Of a stretch of 50,210 nucleotides of DNA, positions 16,608 through 26,600 are shown one piece after another. Numbering within the stretch: the first letter of the stretch is position 1; each line of letters opens with the position of its first letter. Below the pieces are notes generated by a model, which was not told where the DNA came from, did not search any database, and worked only from the letters and a program-made list of their open reading frames with translations. The stretch covers positions 396 to 50,605 of the forward strand of contig DJVH01000103.1 in NCBI GenBank assembly GCA_002440825.1. Direction: 5' to 3'. The stretch is from Bacteriovoracaceae bacterium UBA6261. GTDB taxonomy: Bacteria; Bdellovibrionota; Bacteriovoracia; Bacteriovoracales; Bacteriovoracaceae. Made by a program: the position numbers and the translations under genes.

Positions 16608-17843
16608 GTGAAGAAAAATAAATTTTTAATATTAAGTTTCTCACTTTTTATGTTCATGAATAATGCATTCGCTGAACCTGTCACTGCTGCCGCTGTAAGT
16701 GGTGCCGCCACTCAAAAAGTTGCGGGAGAAGCGGCTAAACAAGCAGCTCCAGGATTTACTGATAAAGTTGCCGATTATTTCAATTCTCCTGAGGGAATCG
16801 CAGTTGCAGCAACAGTAGGTACTGTATACTCTGCAGTTTTGTATAGTGCAGCCGCAAAACAAGAAGAGGAATCAGATCAAAACATAAAAAAGATAGATCG
16901 CATTCTTGCCGAATTTAAAGATTCTTTTGCCGCTTTTTGTCCTAGTGGACGAGAAGATTTAAGCAACCCCGAATGCTATTGTTATCTTCCTAAAGGTGGG
17001 AAAAATCCGGACAGAACGAAGTCTCAAATTTGTCAAACTCTCTGGTCAAAAAATGATTTTAAAAACAGTGCTCTTGCTGGAGATTATACCGGCTTAAGCA
17101 AGTTTGTAGATCCTGTCGGATGTTTAACCCGGACTGGTCAGTTTGATGAAACATGTAAATGCAAAAAGTTTCTCGATTCAAAAGGAAACAATGCCTGTCA
17201 AAAAGGCGCTTCCATTGCTCTTCCTTTAGGAATAGGGGCCGCTTTTGCAACAAACACCGGGATTAAAGACATAACTCAATTAGCTGCAAATTCAGGCAAT
17301 GGAAATCCCATGCTTAATAATTTCAGCACGGCTTCCCTTGGTGCAAAAGCAATCGCAACTCAAAAATTAAAAGACCAACTCATTTCCAAATTGGGGACTT
17401 CTCTTCCTCCGGGAGTTTTAAAGCTGTCAGAAATCACACCAAAAAACGTTGATAAATTTGCCAACGCTTTATTGGGAGAAAAAAACATTGCTGCTGCCAT
17501 GGCGAAATCTGGTTCGGCCTTAGACGTGGGTGCTCCTTCCCAAACAGAAGGAAAAGTAGCAGATGCGCTTAAGGCCGCTGCGACTAAGGCGGGTCTTGAT
17601 TTTTCAGGAAGCGGTAAAGGTCTTGCGAATAAGAAAGCAGTTACTCAAGAAGCTTTTGCATTTAATATTGGTGGAGATGCGAACTCTCAGGCCGCTGGAG
17701 CTGGTCAATTGCAGGATTTTCCGGAACAACAAAAAGTTTACAAAGTAAAAGGTGATATCTCAAAACGATCTGATGTGAGTATTTTTGAAATCATCTCAAA
17801 CCGCTACGTCCAATCTGGTTTAAAAAGACTTTTCGAAGATTAA
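16608..17843 (+). CDS. Exported/membrane protein of unknown function with C-terminal IF-x-x-IS-x-RY motif
   Basis: A 411-residue protein beginning at a GTG 3 bp after the preceding stop. A signal peptide (ends near NAFA-EPV) is followed by an Ala-rich stretch, a membrane-like segment (IAVAATVGTVYSAVLYSAAA, about 64-84), and a cysteine-rich region with eight to nine Cys (about 102-190, including CYCYLP and CKCKKF). The second half is Ala/Gly/Lys-rich and probably disordered. The last 23 residues contain SIFEIISNRY...GLKRLFED, nearly matching the end of the protein at 18458-20302. Its last 4 bp overlap the convergent thioesterase gene. No family recognised. Confidence 0.8.
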   Translation: MKKNKFLILSFSLFMFMNNAFAEPVTAAAVSGAATQKVAGEAAKQAAPGFTDKVADYFNSPEGIAVAATVGTVYSAVLYSAAAKQEEESDQNIKKIDRILAEFKDSFAAFCPSGREDLSNPECYCYLPKGGKNPDRTKSQICQTLWSKNDFKNSALAGDYTGLSKFVDPVGCLTRTGQFDETCKCKKFLDSKGNNACQKGASIALPLGIGAAFATNTGIKDITQLAANSGNGNPMLNNFSTASLGAKAIATQKLKDQLISKLGTSLPPGVLKLSEITPKNVDKFANALLGEKNIAAAMAKSGSALDVGAPSQTEGKVADALKAAATKAGLDFSGSGKGLANKKAVTQEAFAFNIGGDANSQAAGAGQLQDFPEQQKVYKVKGDISKRSDVSIFEIISNRYVQSGLKRLFED

Positions 17844-18268
17844 GGTTCCTGAAATTCTTCAATCCCTAAGGCCTTCAGCCATTCTGGTGTTGGTGCCATT
17901 AATTTTCTGGCCTTCAAATCCATCATGCCCACCGAAAGAGTTAATGTGGAAGCAACTTTGCCACTCTCCTTCACCATTTTTTGATCCAGGATCATGACGT
18001 ATTTGTTTCTCATCTCAGTTCGTGCTTGCGAGATGATTTTGATTTTTTCTCTATTATTGAGTTCGGCCTTAAACGTAAGCTGGCAATCCAGAAGAACGGG
18101 TCCGATTTGAGTCTCCAGAATTTGCTTTAAACCCAATCCATTTTTCGTAATGAAATCCCAACGGGCCTCTTCATACAACTGCAGATAGACCGCGTTGTTC
18201 ACGTGTCCAAAAGTATCGAGATGCTGTTCAAGAATTTGTTTATCGTATTCGTAAATTGGATTGCTCAT
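17840..18268 (-). CDS. Acyl-CoA thioesterase, hot-dog fold (4HBT/YbgC-like)
   Basis: A 142-residue protein with the 4-hydroxybenzoyl-CoA thioesterase pattern: HLDTFGHVNNAVYLQLYEEARWDF at about 16-39 holds the catalytic Asp and the long helix of the hot-dog fold, followed by four predicted strands and a KLMAPTPEWLKAL tail. It would hydrolyse a short- or medium-chain acyl-CoA in the cytoplasm. It sits on the opposite strand between two genes for related secreted proteins and shares 4 bp with the first. Confidence 0.88.
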   Translation of the reverse strand: MSNPIYEYDKQILEQHLDTFGHVNNAVYLQLYEEARWDFITKNGLGLKQILETQIGPVLLDCQLTFKAELNNREKIKIISQARTEMRNKYVMILDQKMVKESGKVASTLTLSVGMMDLKARKLMAPTPEWLKALGIEEFQEP

Positions 18269-18299
18269 AAATTTGCCTCAAATTAGTGGCGGTTAGCAT

Positions 18300-18314
18300 G
18301 GCCTATTTTAGGCC
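18300..18314. promoter_or_regulatory. Palindrome in a divergent promoter gap
   Basis: GGCCTA-TTT-TAGGCC is a perfect 6-bp inverted repeat in the gap between the thioesterase start (18268) and the secreted-protein gene (18458). A TATAAT at 18418-18423 could be the rightward -10. Position suits an operator; no T-tract makes a terminator unlikely. Confidence 0.3.
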
Positions 18315-18457
18315 TACTTTAATCGAAGCTCGATATATTTCCAAGTGCTTATTTAACCGTTTTTGCTACCTGAGCATTCCACTCAAGGAAAGTTCATAAG
18401 ATACCGATGAGCAGGCATATAATTAGGAGAAGACCTCCTTTGGAATTGGTGAAATTT

Positions 18458-20302
18458 ATGAAATACAACCACTACCTGACGTTAGCAATCATTCTCAATG
18501 TAATGAGCTTTAATTCATCAGCAATCACGATGAGCGAATGTATTGAACAGGCAAAAAATAAAACACTTGATTCAAGCAATGCTGACGGATGTACAAAGCT
18601 TAAAGCTTTACATGGTGGCGGCAATTCAGGAAGCTCAACTTCAGGTGAAAACTGCGAAAAGGTTCCAAACAATAACTATAAGCGCTTTGTTGAGGAAATA
18701 ACCAGAACCGAAAACAATGAACTCACTGACGGGAAATTTGGCTCTGGAGCCTTATCTGATTGTGTGGCCCTCTCCAGAGGGAACATGCGCTATCTTTATA
18801 AAAACGGAAACTCTGCCGTTAGCAATGGTTTCACTTGGGATAAAGCTGTTGAGATAAAATGCCTTGAGAATTCAAAAGTCTGTGGAGGCGAAGAATCTCT
18901 TGATTCTTGTAAAAATAAATTAAAAGTTCAGGCCACTCGTTGTGACTCTGTCGCCTATATCGCTTCAGTTTACGGACGCGATTGGACTAATAAAGAACAC
19001 ATTGAAACACCAAATGTTAAAGGCGGTAATCCCCCTATTACTTGTCAGGGGAACGGCGTGCCCACTGTCGATTACGATGCCTGTGTGAAGTTTGTTCAAA
19101 ACGGCGAGATCATGGATGCCACACAAACAGTTGTTCAGGCCGGACAAGAACTCTACTACAAAGATAAAACAATGACGAAACAAGCGGAAGTTGCTCAAAG
19201 TGCAAACACTGCAACGGCCGGACTTGAAGCACTCAAAGATACAGTTAAATCACAAAAAGAAATTATGGAACAAAGAACGGCAATGGATTCAGGGAAGCTT
19301 GCCATGCTTGCCAGCTATTATACAGATATGCCGAGCGCTGATGAAGTCAGAGCAAAGTGTAGCAACTATATCCTTCCCGAAGGATTGAAAGACCAGAAAC
19401 AAGAACTGTGCCGTGACGTCATCAACAAAAACGACTTCGGGATTCTTTCAAATGCAATGACCAAAGAAAAGATGAAGTCTAAACTCATCAGTCTTGGTGT
19501 CAACGTAGCAAGCGATGCAGTAATGGCCGGGCTTCTTTCAAAACGCGAAGGCGATTTGAAAAATGCCATTGCAAAAGTAGATGAATTCAAGCCAATCGAT
19601 CCACTTGCTCCTCAAGCAGACAATCTTCAAACAACTTACTGTCAACAGAACCCCGGCGATCCAAAATGTTTAACTGGTGGTCTCGACAGAACTTTTGATA
19701 TGATGAATGACAACGTCATCACATTCGGCGAAGGTGGATCTGGAGCGTCCTTCAATCCAAACAATCCTTACGCTGATACAACAAATTCAAATGGAACAAA
19801 TTCAAATGGGACAACCAAGAACAGCATCACTGGTGTAGGTAGTGCCATTGCTTCTGCTCAACAAAGCGGAGGTCTTGCTGATCCGATTGCAGCTGGAACA
19901 ATTACCAAAGGTGGTGGAGCTACCGGTGGTGGCGGTGGTGGCGGTGGTTCAGGCGGTGGTGCCGGCGGCGGTGGCGGTGGCGCTCCAGCAGGCCAGGGCT
20001 CTCCGGGCGGTGTAAGTGCAGCCATTGGTGGAAAAGCTCCAGCTTATAATGGCGGTTCAGGCTTCTCTCTTCTCGGAGGAGGAAACGGACTAAGAAACAA
20101 CAAAGCAAAAGGCGAAAAAGAAGAAAATCCTTTTGGAAAATTGTTCGGAAAGAATGCAAACAACAATGGAACAGTGAATTTCCGTGGAATTGCCTCCCAA
20201 AATGTTGGTTCAAAAGGAGACAATATCTTCGACATGATTTCCAAACGCTATTCGACAGTCAATGGTGAAAAACGTCTGATCGAATATGAAGCTGCTAAAT
20301 AA
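18458..20302 (+). CDS. Large exported protein of unknown function, Gly-rich linker, C-terminal IF-x-x-IS-x-RY motif
   Basis: About 614 residues from the ATG at 18458, which begins a signal peptide (MKYNHYLTLAIILNVMSFNSSA). The frame extends to 18407, and a GTG at 18449 is also possible. The first half has about 14 cysteines (for example SECIEQ, SDCVALSRGNMRYLYKNG, KNKLKVQATRCDS). A helical, coiled-coil-like stretch follows (about 240-290). A glycine-run linker (about residues 505-535) leads to a basic region and a tail with NIFDMISKRY...GEKRLIE, shared with the protein at 16608-17843. No enzyme motif is seen. A surface or envelope role is inferred only. Confidence 0.8.
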   Translation: MKYNHYLTLAIILNVMSFNSSAITMSECIEQAKNKTLDSSNADGCTKLKALHGGGNSGSSTSGENCEKVPNNNYKRFVEEITRTENNELTDGKFGSGALSDCVALSRGNMRYLYKNGNSAVSNGFTWDKAVEIKCLENSKVCGGEESLDSCKNKLKVQATRCDSVAYIASVYGRDWTNKEHIETPNVKGGNPPITCQGNGVPTVDYDACVKFVQNGEIMDATQTVVQAGQELYYKDKTMTKQAEVAQSANTATAGLEALKDTVKSQKEIMEQRTAMDSGKLAMLASYYTDMPSADEVRAKCSNYILPEGLKDQKQELCRDVINKNDFGILSNAMTKEKMKSKLISLGVNVASDAVMAGLLSKREGDLKNAIAKVDEFKPIDPLAPQADNLQTTYCQQNPGDPKCLTGGLDRTFDMMNDNVITFGEGGSGASFNPNNPYADTTNSNGTNSNGTTKNSITGVGSAIASAQQSGGLADPIAAGTITKGGGATGGGGGGGGSGGGAGGGGGGAPAGQGSPGGVSAAIGGKAPAYNGGSGFSLLGGGNGLRNNKAKGEKEENPFGKLFGKNANNNGTVNFRGIASQNVGSKGDNIFDMISKRYSTVNGEKRLIEYEAAK

Positions 20303-20389
20303 GTAAAGACCTAAAAAAGTGAATGAAAGGTAAAGACAGAAGAAATCGTTAATCTCTACCTATGGATCATGAAAGTATTACAGGTATGT

Positions 20390-20414
20390 CCCGCTCCCCG
20401 CGGGGCTTTTTATT
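20390..20414 (+). terminator. Rho-independent terminator
   Basis: CCCGC (20390-20394) pairs with GCGGG (20400-20404) across a TCCCC loop, followed by GCTTTTTATTT. It lies about 90 bp after the large secreted-protein gene on the same strand. Confidence 0.75.
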
Positions 20415-20524
20415 TCCCTTTTTAAGAAAACAATTGAAAAAGAAAATCGGCCCGTTCTAAAATTAAAGAAAGATTTTCACGATGAAGATCTTTAAGGCCA
20501 AAAAGCACAATCAAGGAAGATCGT

Positions 20525-21601
20525 ATGGAATCAACAAATTCTCTACTGCTCGCAGAATTTTACACGGCTACAGGTTATCTGGACCGACTGCTTTTTGCCT
20601 TTACTGAGTTGGAAAAAATCCATCTCACCCCAAGAGGAAAGATTCAGGTGCAGAAGCTTTGTCAGGAAGCTGCTGTTTATTTCACCAATAATTTTTCAGA
20701 CCTTCAGTTTGACCAAGATGACTATGTTTTTGAAACTTCAAAATACAAGAATCAAATCAAAACTTTCCATAATTTTATTGAATCTCTCATAAAGCTTCCT
20801 TTTAATAGTGAGAAGTCCGAAAAAATAATCATTGAATATATCAATTTGATTTATAGAAACTGTTTTGAAGTACATCACTTTATTTCAGAAACAACTCATC
20901 TTGAAGTTCAGCTACCCAGAACTGGGCTGACGCTTGAAGAAGAAATTCCTTCCATTAAGCAAACAGAAGAAACAAAAATTCCACTTTTCTACCTTGACCA
21001 ACAAAACATCCAGGAACTGGCCAAAAACGAAAAGGTCATCAAATCCCCTATTGCGTTTCTGGAACTCAAACGTGAAGAGAAATATGATCATTTCATTCAT
21101 CGCGGGCATTTCTTTATCGCCCAGAAAAATTATGAAGAGGCCCGTTCTCAATTTTATAAAGCTCGCAACTACAAAGAGACGGCTGAAGTTTTAACTCTCA
21201 TTGGATGGACGTACTCTCTTCTAGACGACATGACTCAGGCAAAAGCTTATTGCATGAAGGCCATTCAAAAAGACACACAATACGGTCCTGCATATAACGA
21301 TTTTGGAAATTATATTTTAAATGAAGGAAACGTTCGCGAAAGCCTGCGCTGGTTCGAACTGGCCAAGCGTGCTCACAACTACCAAAACCGTGAATATCCT
21401 TACATCAATGCCGGTAGGGCCTATGTTCTTTTAAAACAATATGAAGACGGCTTAAAAGAATTTTCTCTGGCGCTGACTCTGGCCCCACATCATGAAGAAT
21501 TACATGAAACAGTGGCAAAACTAAAAATCAATCTTGCTGAAGAAAGAGAAAAAAGAAATTATGACTATGAAAGCAAGTACGACGAACAACCACCACAATA
21601 G
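20525..21601 (+). CDS. TPR-repeat protein
   Basis: A 358-residue protein without signal peptide. The first ~180 residues are helical and unrecognised. From about 190 there are at least four tetratricopeptide repeats (FIHRGHFFIAQKNYEEARSQFYKA, EVLTLIGWTYSLLDDMTQAKAYCMKAI, PAYNDFGNYILNEGNVRESLRWFELA, PYINAGRAYVLLKQYEDGLKEFSLAL). These normally make a protein-binding scaffold. The tail is charged. The ATG has a GGAAG site. The Nif3-like gene follows after 6 bp, so the two form an operon. Confidence 0.85.
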   Translation: MESTNSLLLAEFYTATGYLDRLLFAFTELEKIHLTPRGKIQVQKLCQEAAVYFTNNFSDLQFDQDDYVFETSKYKNQIKTFHNFIESLIKLPFNSEKSEKIIIEYINLIYRNCFEVHHFISETTHLEVQLPRTGLTLEEEIPSIKQTEETKIPLFYLDQQNIQELAKNEKVIKSPIAFLELKREEKYDHFIHRGHFFIAQKNYEEARSQFYKARNYKETAEVLTLIGWTYSLLDDMTQAKAYCMKAIQKDTQYGPAYNDFGNYILNEGNVRESLRWFELAKRAHNYQNREYPYINAGRAYVLLKQYEDGLKEFSLALTLAPHHEELHETVAKLKINLAEEREKRNYDYESKYDEQPPQ

Positions 21602-21607
21602 AGATAT

Positions 21608-22375
21608 ATGAAAACTGTCGAACTCGAAGAATACTTAAAAACTTTGCTTAAACCCGAGCTTTTTGACGATTATTGCCCGAACGGTTTACAAATAGAAGGC
21701 AAAGACGAAATCAAAAAAGTGGTTTTTGCAGTTTCAGCAACGAGAGAGTCCGCGGAATACGCAGCGAAAGTAAAGGCCGATGCTCTTATTGTCCACCATG
21801 GCGTTTTCTGGAAATTTCACGGAACAAGAACCTTAACCGGTCCTTTTGCCAAAAGACTCTTTCCGCTCATTCGGAATGAAATAAATCTTTTTGGATACCA
21901 TCTCCCTCTTGATGGTCACCCTGACATTGGAAATGCGGCCAGCGTGGCCAGAACGATCGGTCTTACAAACCTTTCTCCGTTTGGCAATTATAAGGGAGCT
22001 TGCACAGGCATTATGGGCGAACTGCCAACACCTCTTCAGGCCGGAGATGTTAAAGAACTCTTAGAAAAAAAACTTAATCATCAGGTCCTCTATTCAAATC
22101 CTACTGAAACGGACGGAATGATAAAAAAAATCGGCATCATTACCGGTGGAGCAAATTCAGAATGGCGGGAAGCTTTTAAACTTGGTCTGGATGCTTATAT
22201 CACTGGAGAAATGAGCGAGCATGATTACCACGAATCTCGCGAGTCCGGAATTCATATGTTTGCGGGTGGTCACCACGCCACAGAAAAATTCGGCATTCAG
22301 TCTTTAATGAGTCTGATAAAAAAAGAATTTCCTACACTGGAATGCCTTTATCTCGATTCAGAAAATCCGGCCTAA
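21608..22375 (+). CDS. Nif3-like dinuclear metal centre protein (YbgI family)
   Basis: A 255-residue member of the Nif3/YbgI family (PF01784), short form without the inserted PII-like domain. Metal-ligand motifs are visible: DALIVHHGVFWK (about 56-67), LFGYHLPLDGHPDIGNA (about 97-113) and the C-terminal GGHHATEKFG (about 221-230). LFDDYCPNGLQIEG is the typical N-terminal motif. Members form hexameric toroids; the in-vivo substrate is not settled. Its stop overlaps the stop of the convergent DUF4442 gene by 4 bp. Confidence 0.92.
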   Translation: MKTVELEEYLKTLLKPELFDDYCPNGLQIEGKDEIKKVVFAVSATRESAEYAAKVKADALIVHHGVFWKFHGTRTLTGPFAKRLFPLIRNEINLFGYHLPLDGHPDIGNAASVARTIGLTNLSPFGNYKGACTGIMGELPTPLQAGDVKELLEKKLNHQVLYSNPTETDGMIKKIGIITGGANSEWREAFKLGLDAYITGEMSEHDYHESRESGIHMFAGGHHATEKFGIQSLMSLIKKEFPTLECLYLDSENPA

Positions 22376-22833
22376 TCTTTCATCTTTAAAGAAAGCGTCA
22401 ATACAAACTTAGCGACTGGCTCAGGTCCGATGTCCGGGCAAACAGCTTCAATATGCACAGGAAAATTCATTCTCTCGCCGCTGGCAATCACTTCTTTAAC
22501 AAAGTTTTTTATTTCAGGAATTTGAGTGCAAACGAAGTGAGTATCCCCTTCAGCGCGTTTTAAAAATTCAGCGTGAAAATCTTTGAAAGACAACGCAATC
22601 TTCTTTTTAGATGCATATATCTCTTTCATGGCCACAAGCCCGCCCGCGAGGTCAGCTCCTGTTGCGAGAACACCAAAATACATGGACTTTAAATGATTGC
22701 GAGTTCGACGGTTTAAAGGAATTTTAATTCTACATTCCTGATCATCAAGTTTAAGAACGCTTGGAGAAACGAAAAAAATGAGAGGAACTTTTGTCAGACC
22801 AAAATATCTGACGAACAACGTGTCTTTAATCAT
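22372..22833 (-). CDS. DUF4442 hot-dog-fold thioesterase-like protein
   Basis: A 153-residue protein resembling the DUF4442 (PF14539) hot-dog family, related to PaaI/YiiD-type thioesterases. RRTRNHLKSMYFGVLATGADLAGGLVA is the core helix region with the conserved Asn-His. The enzyme activity of the family is mostly inferred. It lies 11 bp after proC on the same strand and is probably the third gene of a putA-proC-DUF4442 operon. Confidence 0.75.
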   Translation of the reverse strand: MIKDTLFVRYFGLTKVPLIFFVSPSVLKLDDQECRIKIPLNRRTRNHLKSMYFGVLATGADLAGGLVAMKEIYASKKKIALSFKDFHAEFLKRAEGDTHFVCTQIPEIKNFVKEVIASGERMNFPVHIEAVCPDIGPEPVAKFVLTLSLKMKD

Positions 22834-22844
22834 TTTGACTTCAC

Positions 22845-23633
22845 CTATTTTGAAAGTTCGAGCGTGCGCTTATAAGCGGCCTCGAAAGCTTCTCTGAACA
22901 GACCCTGCAGATCTTTGTTCTTCAAAACTTCCAGCGCTTCATGAGTAACACCCTTCTTAGATGTTACCTGCAAACGCAATTCTTCAAAACTTTTTTCTGA
23001 CTTCATAAGGCCAGCACTCCCGGAAAAAGTCTGAGCGACGATTTCCTTGGCGTCTACACGCCCTTCAGTCATGCGGAGAAGTTCGGCTTCGAAAATACGG
23101 GCAAGTTCAAAAACCAGCGCCGGCCCAGAACCACTAAAGGCCGTGGTAAGGTCCAAATCGCTTTCGGTAGTCATTTTAAACAGACGTCCGGTTGCTCCCA
23201 GTAATTCAACAAAGGCGATTTCATCTGCCTTTGAAAAACTTTGATTCAGAAAATAAAGATTGGCACCTTCTCCAATAGAAGAAGGAGTATTGGGCATAAG
23301 TCTCGCGACTCGTTCTACGCTGAATTTTTGGATAAGTTTTGCAGTACTCACACCTGCGAGAACTGAAATAATCCGGGAATCGGCCTTGAACTGAAACTGA
23401 AAGTCATCAAGGCTTTGAGGTTTAAAGGCCAGCACATACCAGTGAAGATCACTCGGCATTTCGTTCAGTGCTCTGACCAAATGGCCATGAACATGGCCGG
23501 CCAGTTCCCGTGCCTTCGTTTCAGTGGGAGTGTAAAGATAGAATTCGGCATCAGGAAAACGCGACTTCATTCCCAGAACGAGGGCCTTTCCCATATTACC
23601 GCAACCAAAAACTCCAATCTTTACACTGCTCAT
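22845..23633 (-). CDS. proC: Pyrroline-5-carboxylate reductase
   Basis: A 262-residue ProC, which reduces P5C to proline with NAD(P)H. The N-terminal Rossmann motif is GVFGCGNMGKAL (about 6-17). The C-terminal domain has MPNTPSSIGEG, FSGSGPALVFEL and the typical SKKGVTHEALEVL (usually SPGGTT), with a shifted glycine pair. The frame opens at 23669 inside putA, but the ATG at 23633 has an AGGA site and fits the family. It starts 7 bp after putA, so the proline-degrading and proline-forming enzymes share one operon. Confidence 0.93.
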   Translation of the reverse strand: MSSVKIGVFGCGNMGKALVLGMKSRFPDAEFYLYTPTETKARELAGHVHGHLVRALNEMPSDLHWYVLAFKPQSLDDFQFQFKADSRIISVLAGVSTAKLIQKFSVERVARLMPNTPSSIGEGANLYFLNQSFSKADEIAFVELLGATGRLFKMTTESDLDLTTAFSGSGPALVFELARIFEAELLRMTEGRVDAKEIVAQTFSGSAGLMKSEKSFEELRLQVTSKKGVTHEALEVLKNKDLQGLFREAFEAAYKRTLELSK

Positions 23634-23640
23634 TGAAATC

Positions 23641-26600
23641 CTACAGTTCCAGATCCAAAGGAGCCCCATGTCTCATGGTATTGACAGCGAGTGCTCTGAC
23701 CCAGATGAAATTCAAGGCCTGGTGATAAAAATCCTGAGCTTTCAGATAATCTGAAGTCGTGAGAATATTTCTCATGCGAAGATCAGTTTTTCCATCGTCG
23801 AGATGGCTTCCAATATGTAGCCCGTACTCTTCCATAATTCCATCATAAATTATGACTGAAAGTTTAGCAGTATTAAGGGTTCTTTTGAGATCCTTATCGC
23901 TGACCAGATAGACGTCGAGATTTTCTTTAGAAAAACCTGCTTGATAGAAAACATCTCTTAAGGCCATCCACCATTGATAAGAATTTTTATTTCGAGCAAG
24001 GACAGTTAAACCCGTTCCAACCGAAAGACATGAGAAAATCTGAATCAATGTTTTCAATTCAGGTTTGTCTGTAGTAGCAACCAGCACGGCATGCTCCGCA
24101 TACAGCTGATAATCGTTGTAGCTCAATTGTCCAGGGATGACGCGGTTTTTATGCTCGCGCTCCATGAAACTGACGAAGTTTTTAGAAAGCCATTTTTTAT
24201 AATCGCGAAGGGCCTCTTTATAATTGCCGTAAATTCCCTGATAGTGGGTTTCAAAATTAGAGATGAAAGCATCGAGAGCTTTTTCTGTTCTTTCTTTTCT
24301 ACTTGTAACTGAAAGTTTTGATGGTTTTGATAAATCAAACTGGTAGTCGCTTCCTTCAGTCACTGGATAAGTTTTCTTCAGTTCAGATTTTTCTATTCCC
24401 GCTTCAAGAACCTGGTGCATCGCCAGGACGTAGTGTTTGCCACCGGCCTTAGGACCAGTTCCGGAAAGTTTAAAACCACCAAACGGTTCAATGGCAACTC
24501 TCGCACCAGTGATTGTTCTATTGACATAAATATTTCCAGATTCAATCTTCGTTAAGAGATAATCAATGTCATTTTGAGATTGAGAAAAAATACCGCCTGT
24601 TAAAGCGTAATCCGTACTATTAAAGAGTTTGGCTGCTTCATCGAGAGTATTGTAGCCGATGATGTGAAGAACTGGTCCAAACAATTCTCTTTGGGCAAAA
24701 CTTTGTCTGTCAAAAGCTCTCTCATAAGGAATTTCAATAAGAACTGGCCCAACACAATAACCTGGCAGATTTTCTTTTGATCTGTCGAGAACGAGTGAGC
24801 CGCCGTAGTTTTTCGCTTCGGCCCCAGCGTCCTGCACTTGAGAGCGCAGTCGTTCCTGATCTTCTTTCGTAATGACCGGGTTAACCGTTGTATCAAAACG
24901 ATAAGCTTCCCCGACTTTCAAATCGGAACAAGCTTCTTTTAAACGCTCAATCAATCTCTCTTTCAAAGAATTGTGTACAATAACTCTTGAGGCAGCCGAA
25001 CACTTCTGCCCAGCGTGGCCAAAGGCTGAATAAAGAATCCCAGACACTGTTTCATCAAGCTCGGCATTTGTCGTAACGATGACCGCATTCTTGCCCCCCA
25101 TTTCTGTGATGGCCTTAACCGGATATGTTTTTTCAGTAAGTTTATTTTTATAAAGACGCTTTCTCGCCACAGATGAAATATAAGTCCCGACCGCTTTTGA
25201 ACCAGTAAAGACAATCGTCGAAATGCGTGGATCGCGAACGAGGAAATCTCCGACGGTCTCACCTTCTCCTGGAAGGTGAATCAGGACATCTTTTGGAACT
25301 CCTGCCTCATGAAGAAGATCGACAAGAAGTTGTGTAATAAGTGGAGTCTGCTCTGCAGATTTTAAAATAACAGTATTTCCTGCAACCAATGAGCTCACTA
25401 CCATTCCGCACGGGATGGCCAATGGGAAGTTCCATGGTGAAATAACCGCCGTCGGTCCTCTTGATGTGAGATCGGTGTTGTTTCTCTGCAGGAAAGCTTC
25501 AGTACGGGCATAAAAATTCAGGAAGTCGATGGCCTCGTCAACATCAGCAAGAGCTTCGCCGACAGCTTTTCCAGCTTCGTACATAATCAGAGCAGATAAT
25601 TCATTTCTTCTGGCAAGCATCAGACCAGCTGCCTTCACCAGCATCGCCGTTCTGAAAGGCCACTTTGAATTTGCCCACTGTCCGTTGTTATAACTATGAT
25701 CAATCGTCGTCAGGGCCGTGTTTGCATCTTCAGTTGTCGCAAAACGGATTTTACCGACAACAATACTAGGATTAGAACTGGCCACAATAGTCTTCCAGTC
25801 GCCTTTAAGGGGAAATTCATTGGAATACTCTTTACCGAGAGTATTTTTTTCAAAAGCCTTAAGCGCTTCTTCCATCCAGACACGCTGGTCGTCCAGGTAA
25901 AGTCTGAGCGGTGAAACGTTGAAAAATTCATCTTCAAGCTTTGAGACTGATAAATCGCGTGCCAGCTTATTTTCAGCTTTCTTTTGCTTGTGAATGGCAT
26001 AAGGAGAAAGAAGTGTCGTGTGCTTCTTATGTGAACGCATAATTGTTAAAACTCCCACTTGAGAAGAGTTTTCCATGATACGTCTTACCAGGTAGGCCAT
26101 ACCAACCAGAAGACTTCCGACAGGAACGTAATTTCTCGTCGCCCATTTCATTTTTGCCAGAGCTGTAGAAAGGGCTTCGTAAGTCATATGCAGACATTGG
26201 TGTTCGAATTCGCCAATATGCGGATAGAGAATTTCTTTTGCAGCTTCAGCAAATGCGTGATCAGAAAAATTGTGAGAAGCGAGCGCCAGTTTTAAATGTG
26301 GATGAGCTTCAAAAATTTTAATAATTAACTGTCTGAAGTGAATATCTGTTTCTTCTTTATTAAGGAATTGAGGTGCATTGAAACTGTGTGCGTCTCCTTC
26401 TACCGTTTCAGCATCCCAATAAGCTCCCTTTACAAGACGAACAGGCATGCAATGCCCGCGTTCTTTGGCCAGTTCGATGATTTCTTCGAGATGTTTTACT
26501 CCATCACGAAGATAGGCCTGAACAACGATCCCCGTCGCTTTGTAGTCTCGCAGCTCTGGTGTTTCCAGAAGAACACGGCGATAAATTTTAAAGACAATAT

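Noticed and set aside
19920..20213. His/Arg-rich ORF on the minus strand
   Set aside because: Low-complexity shadow of the glycine-run linker in the large exported protein.
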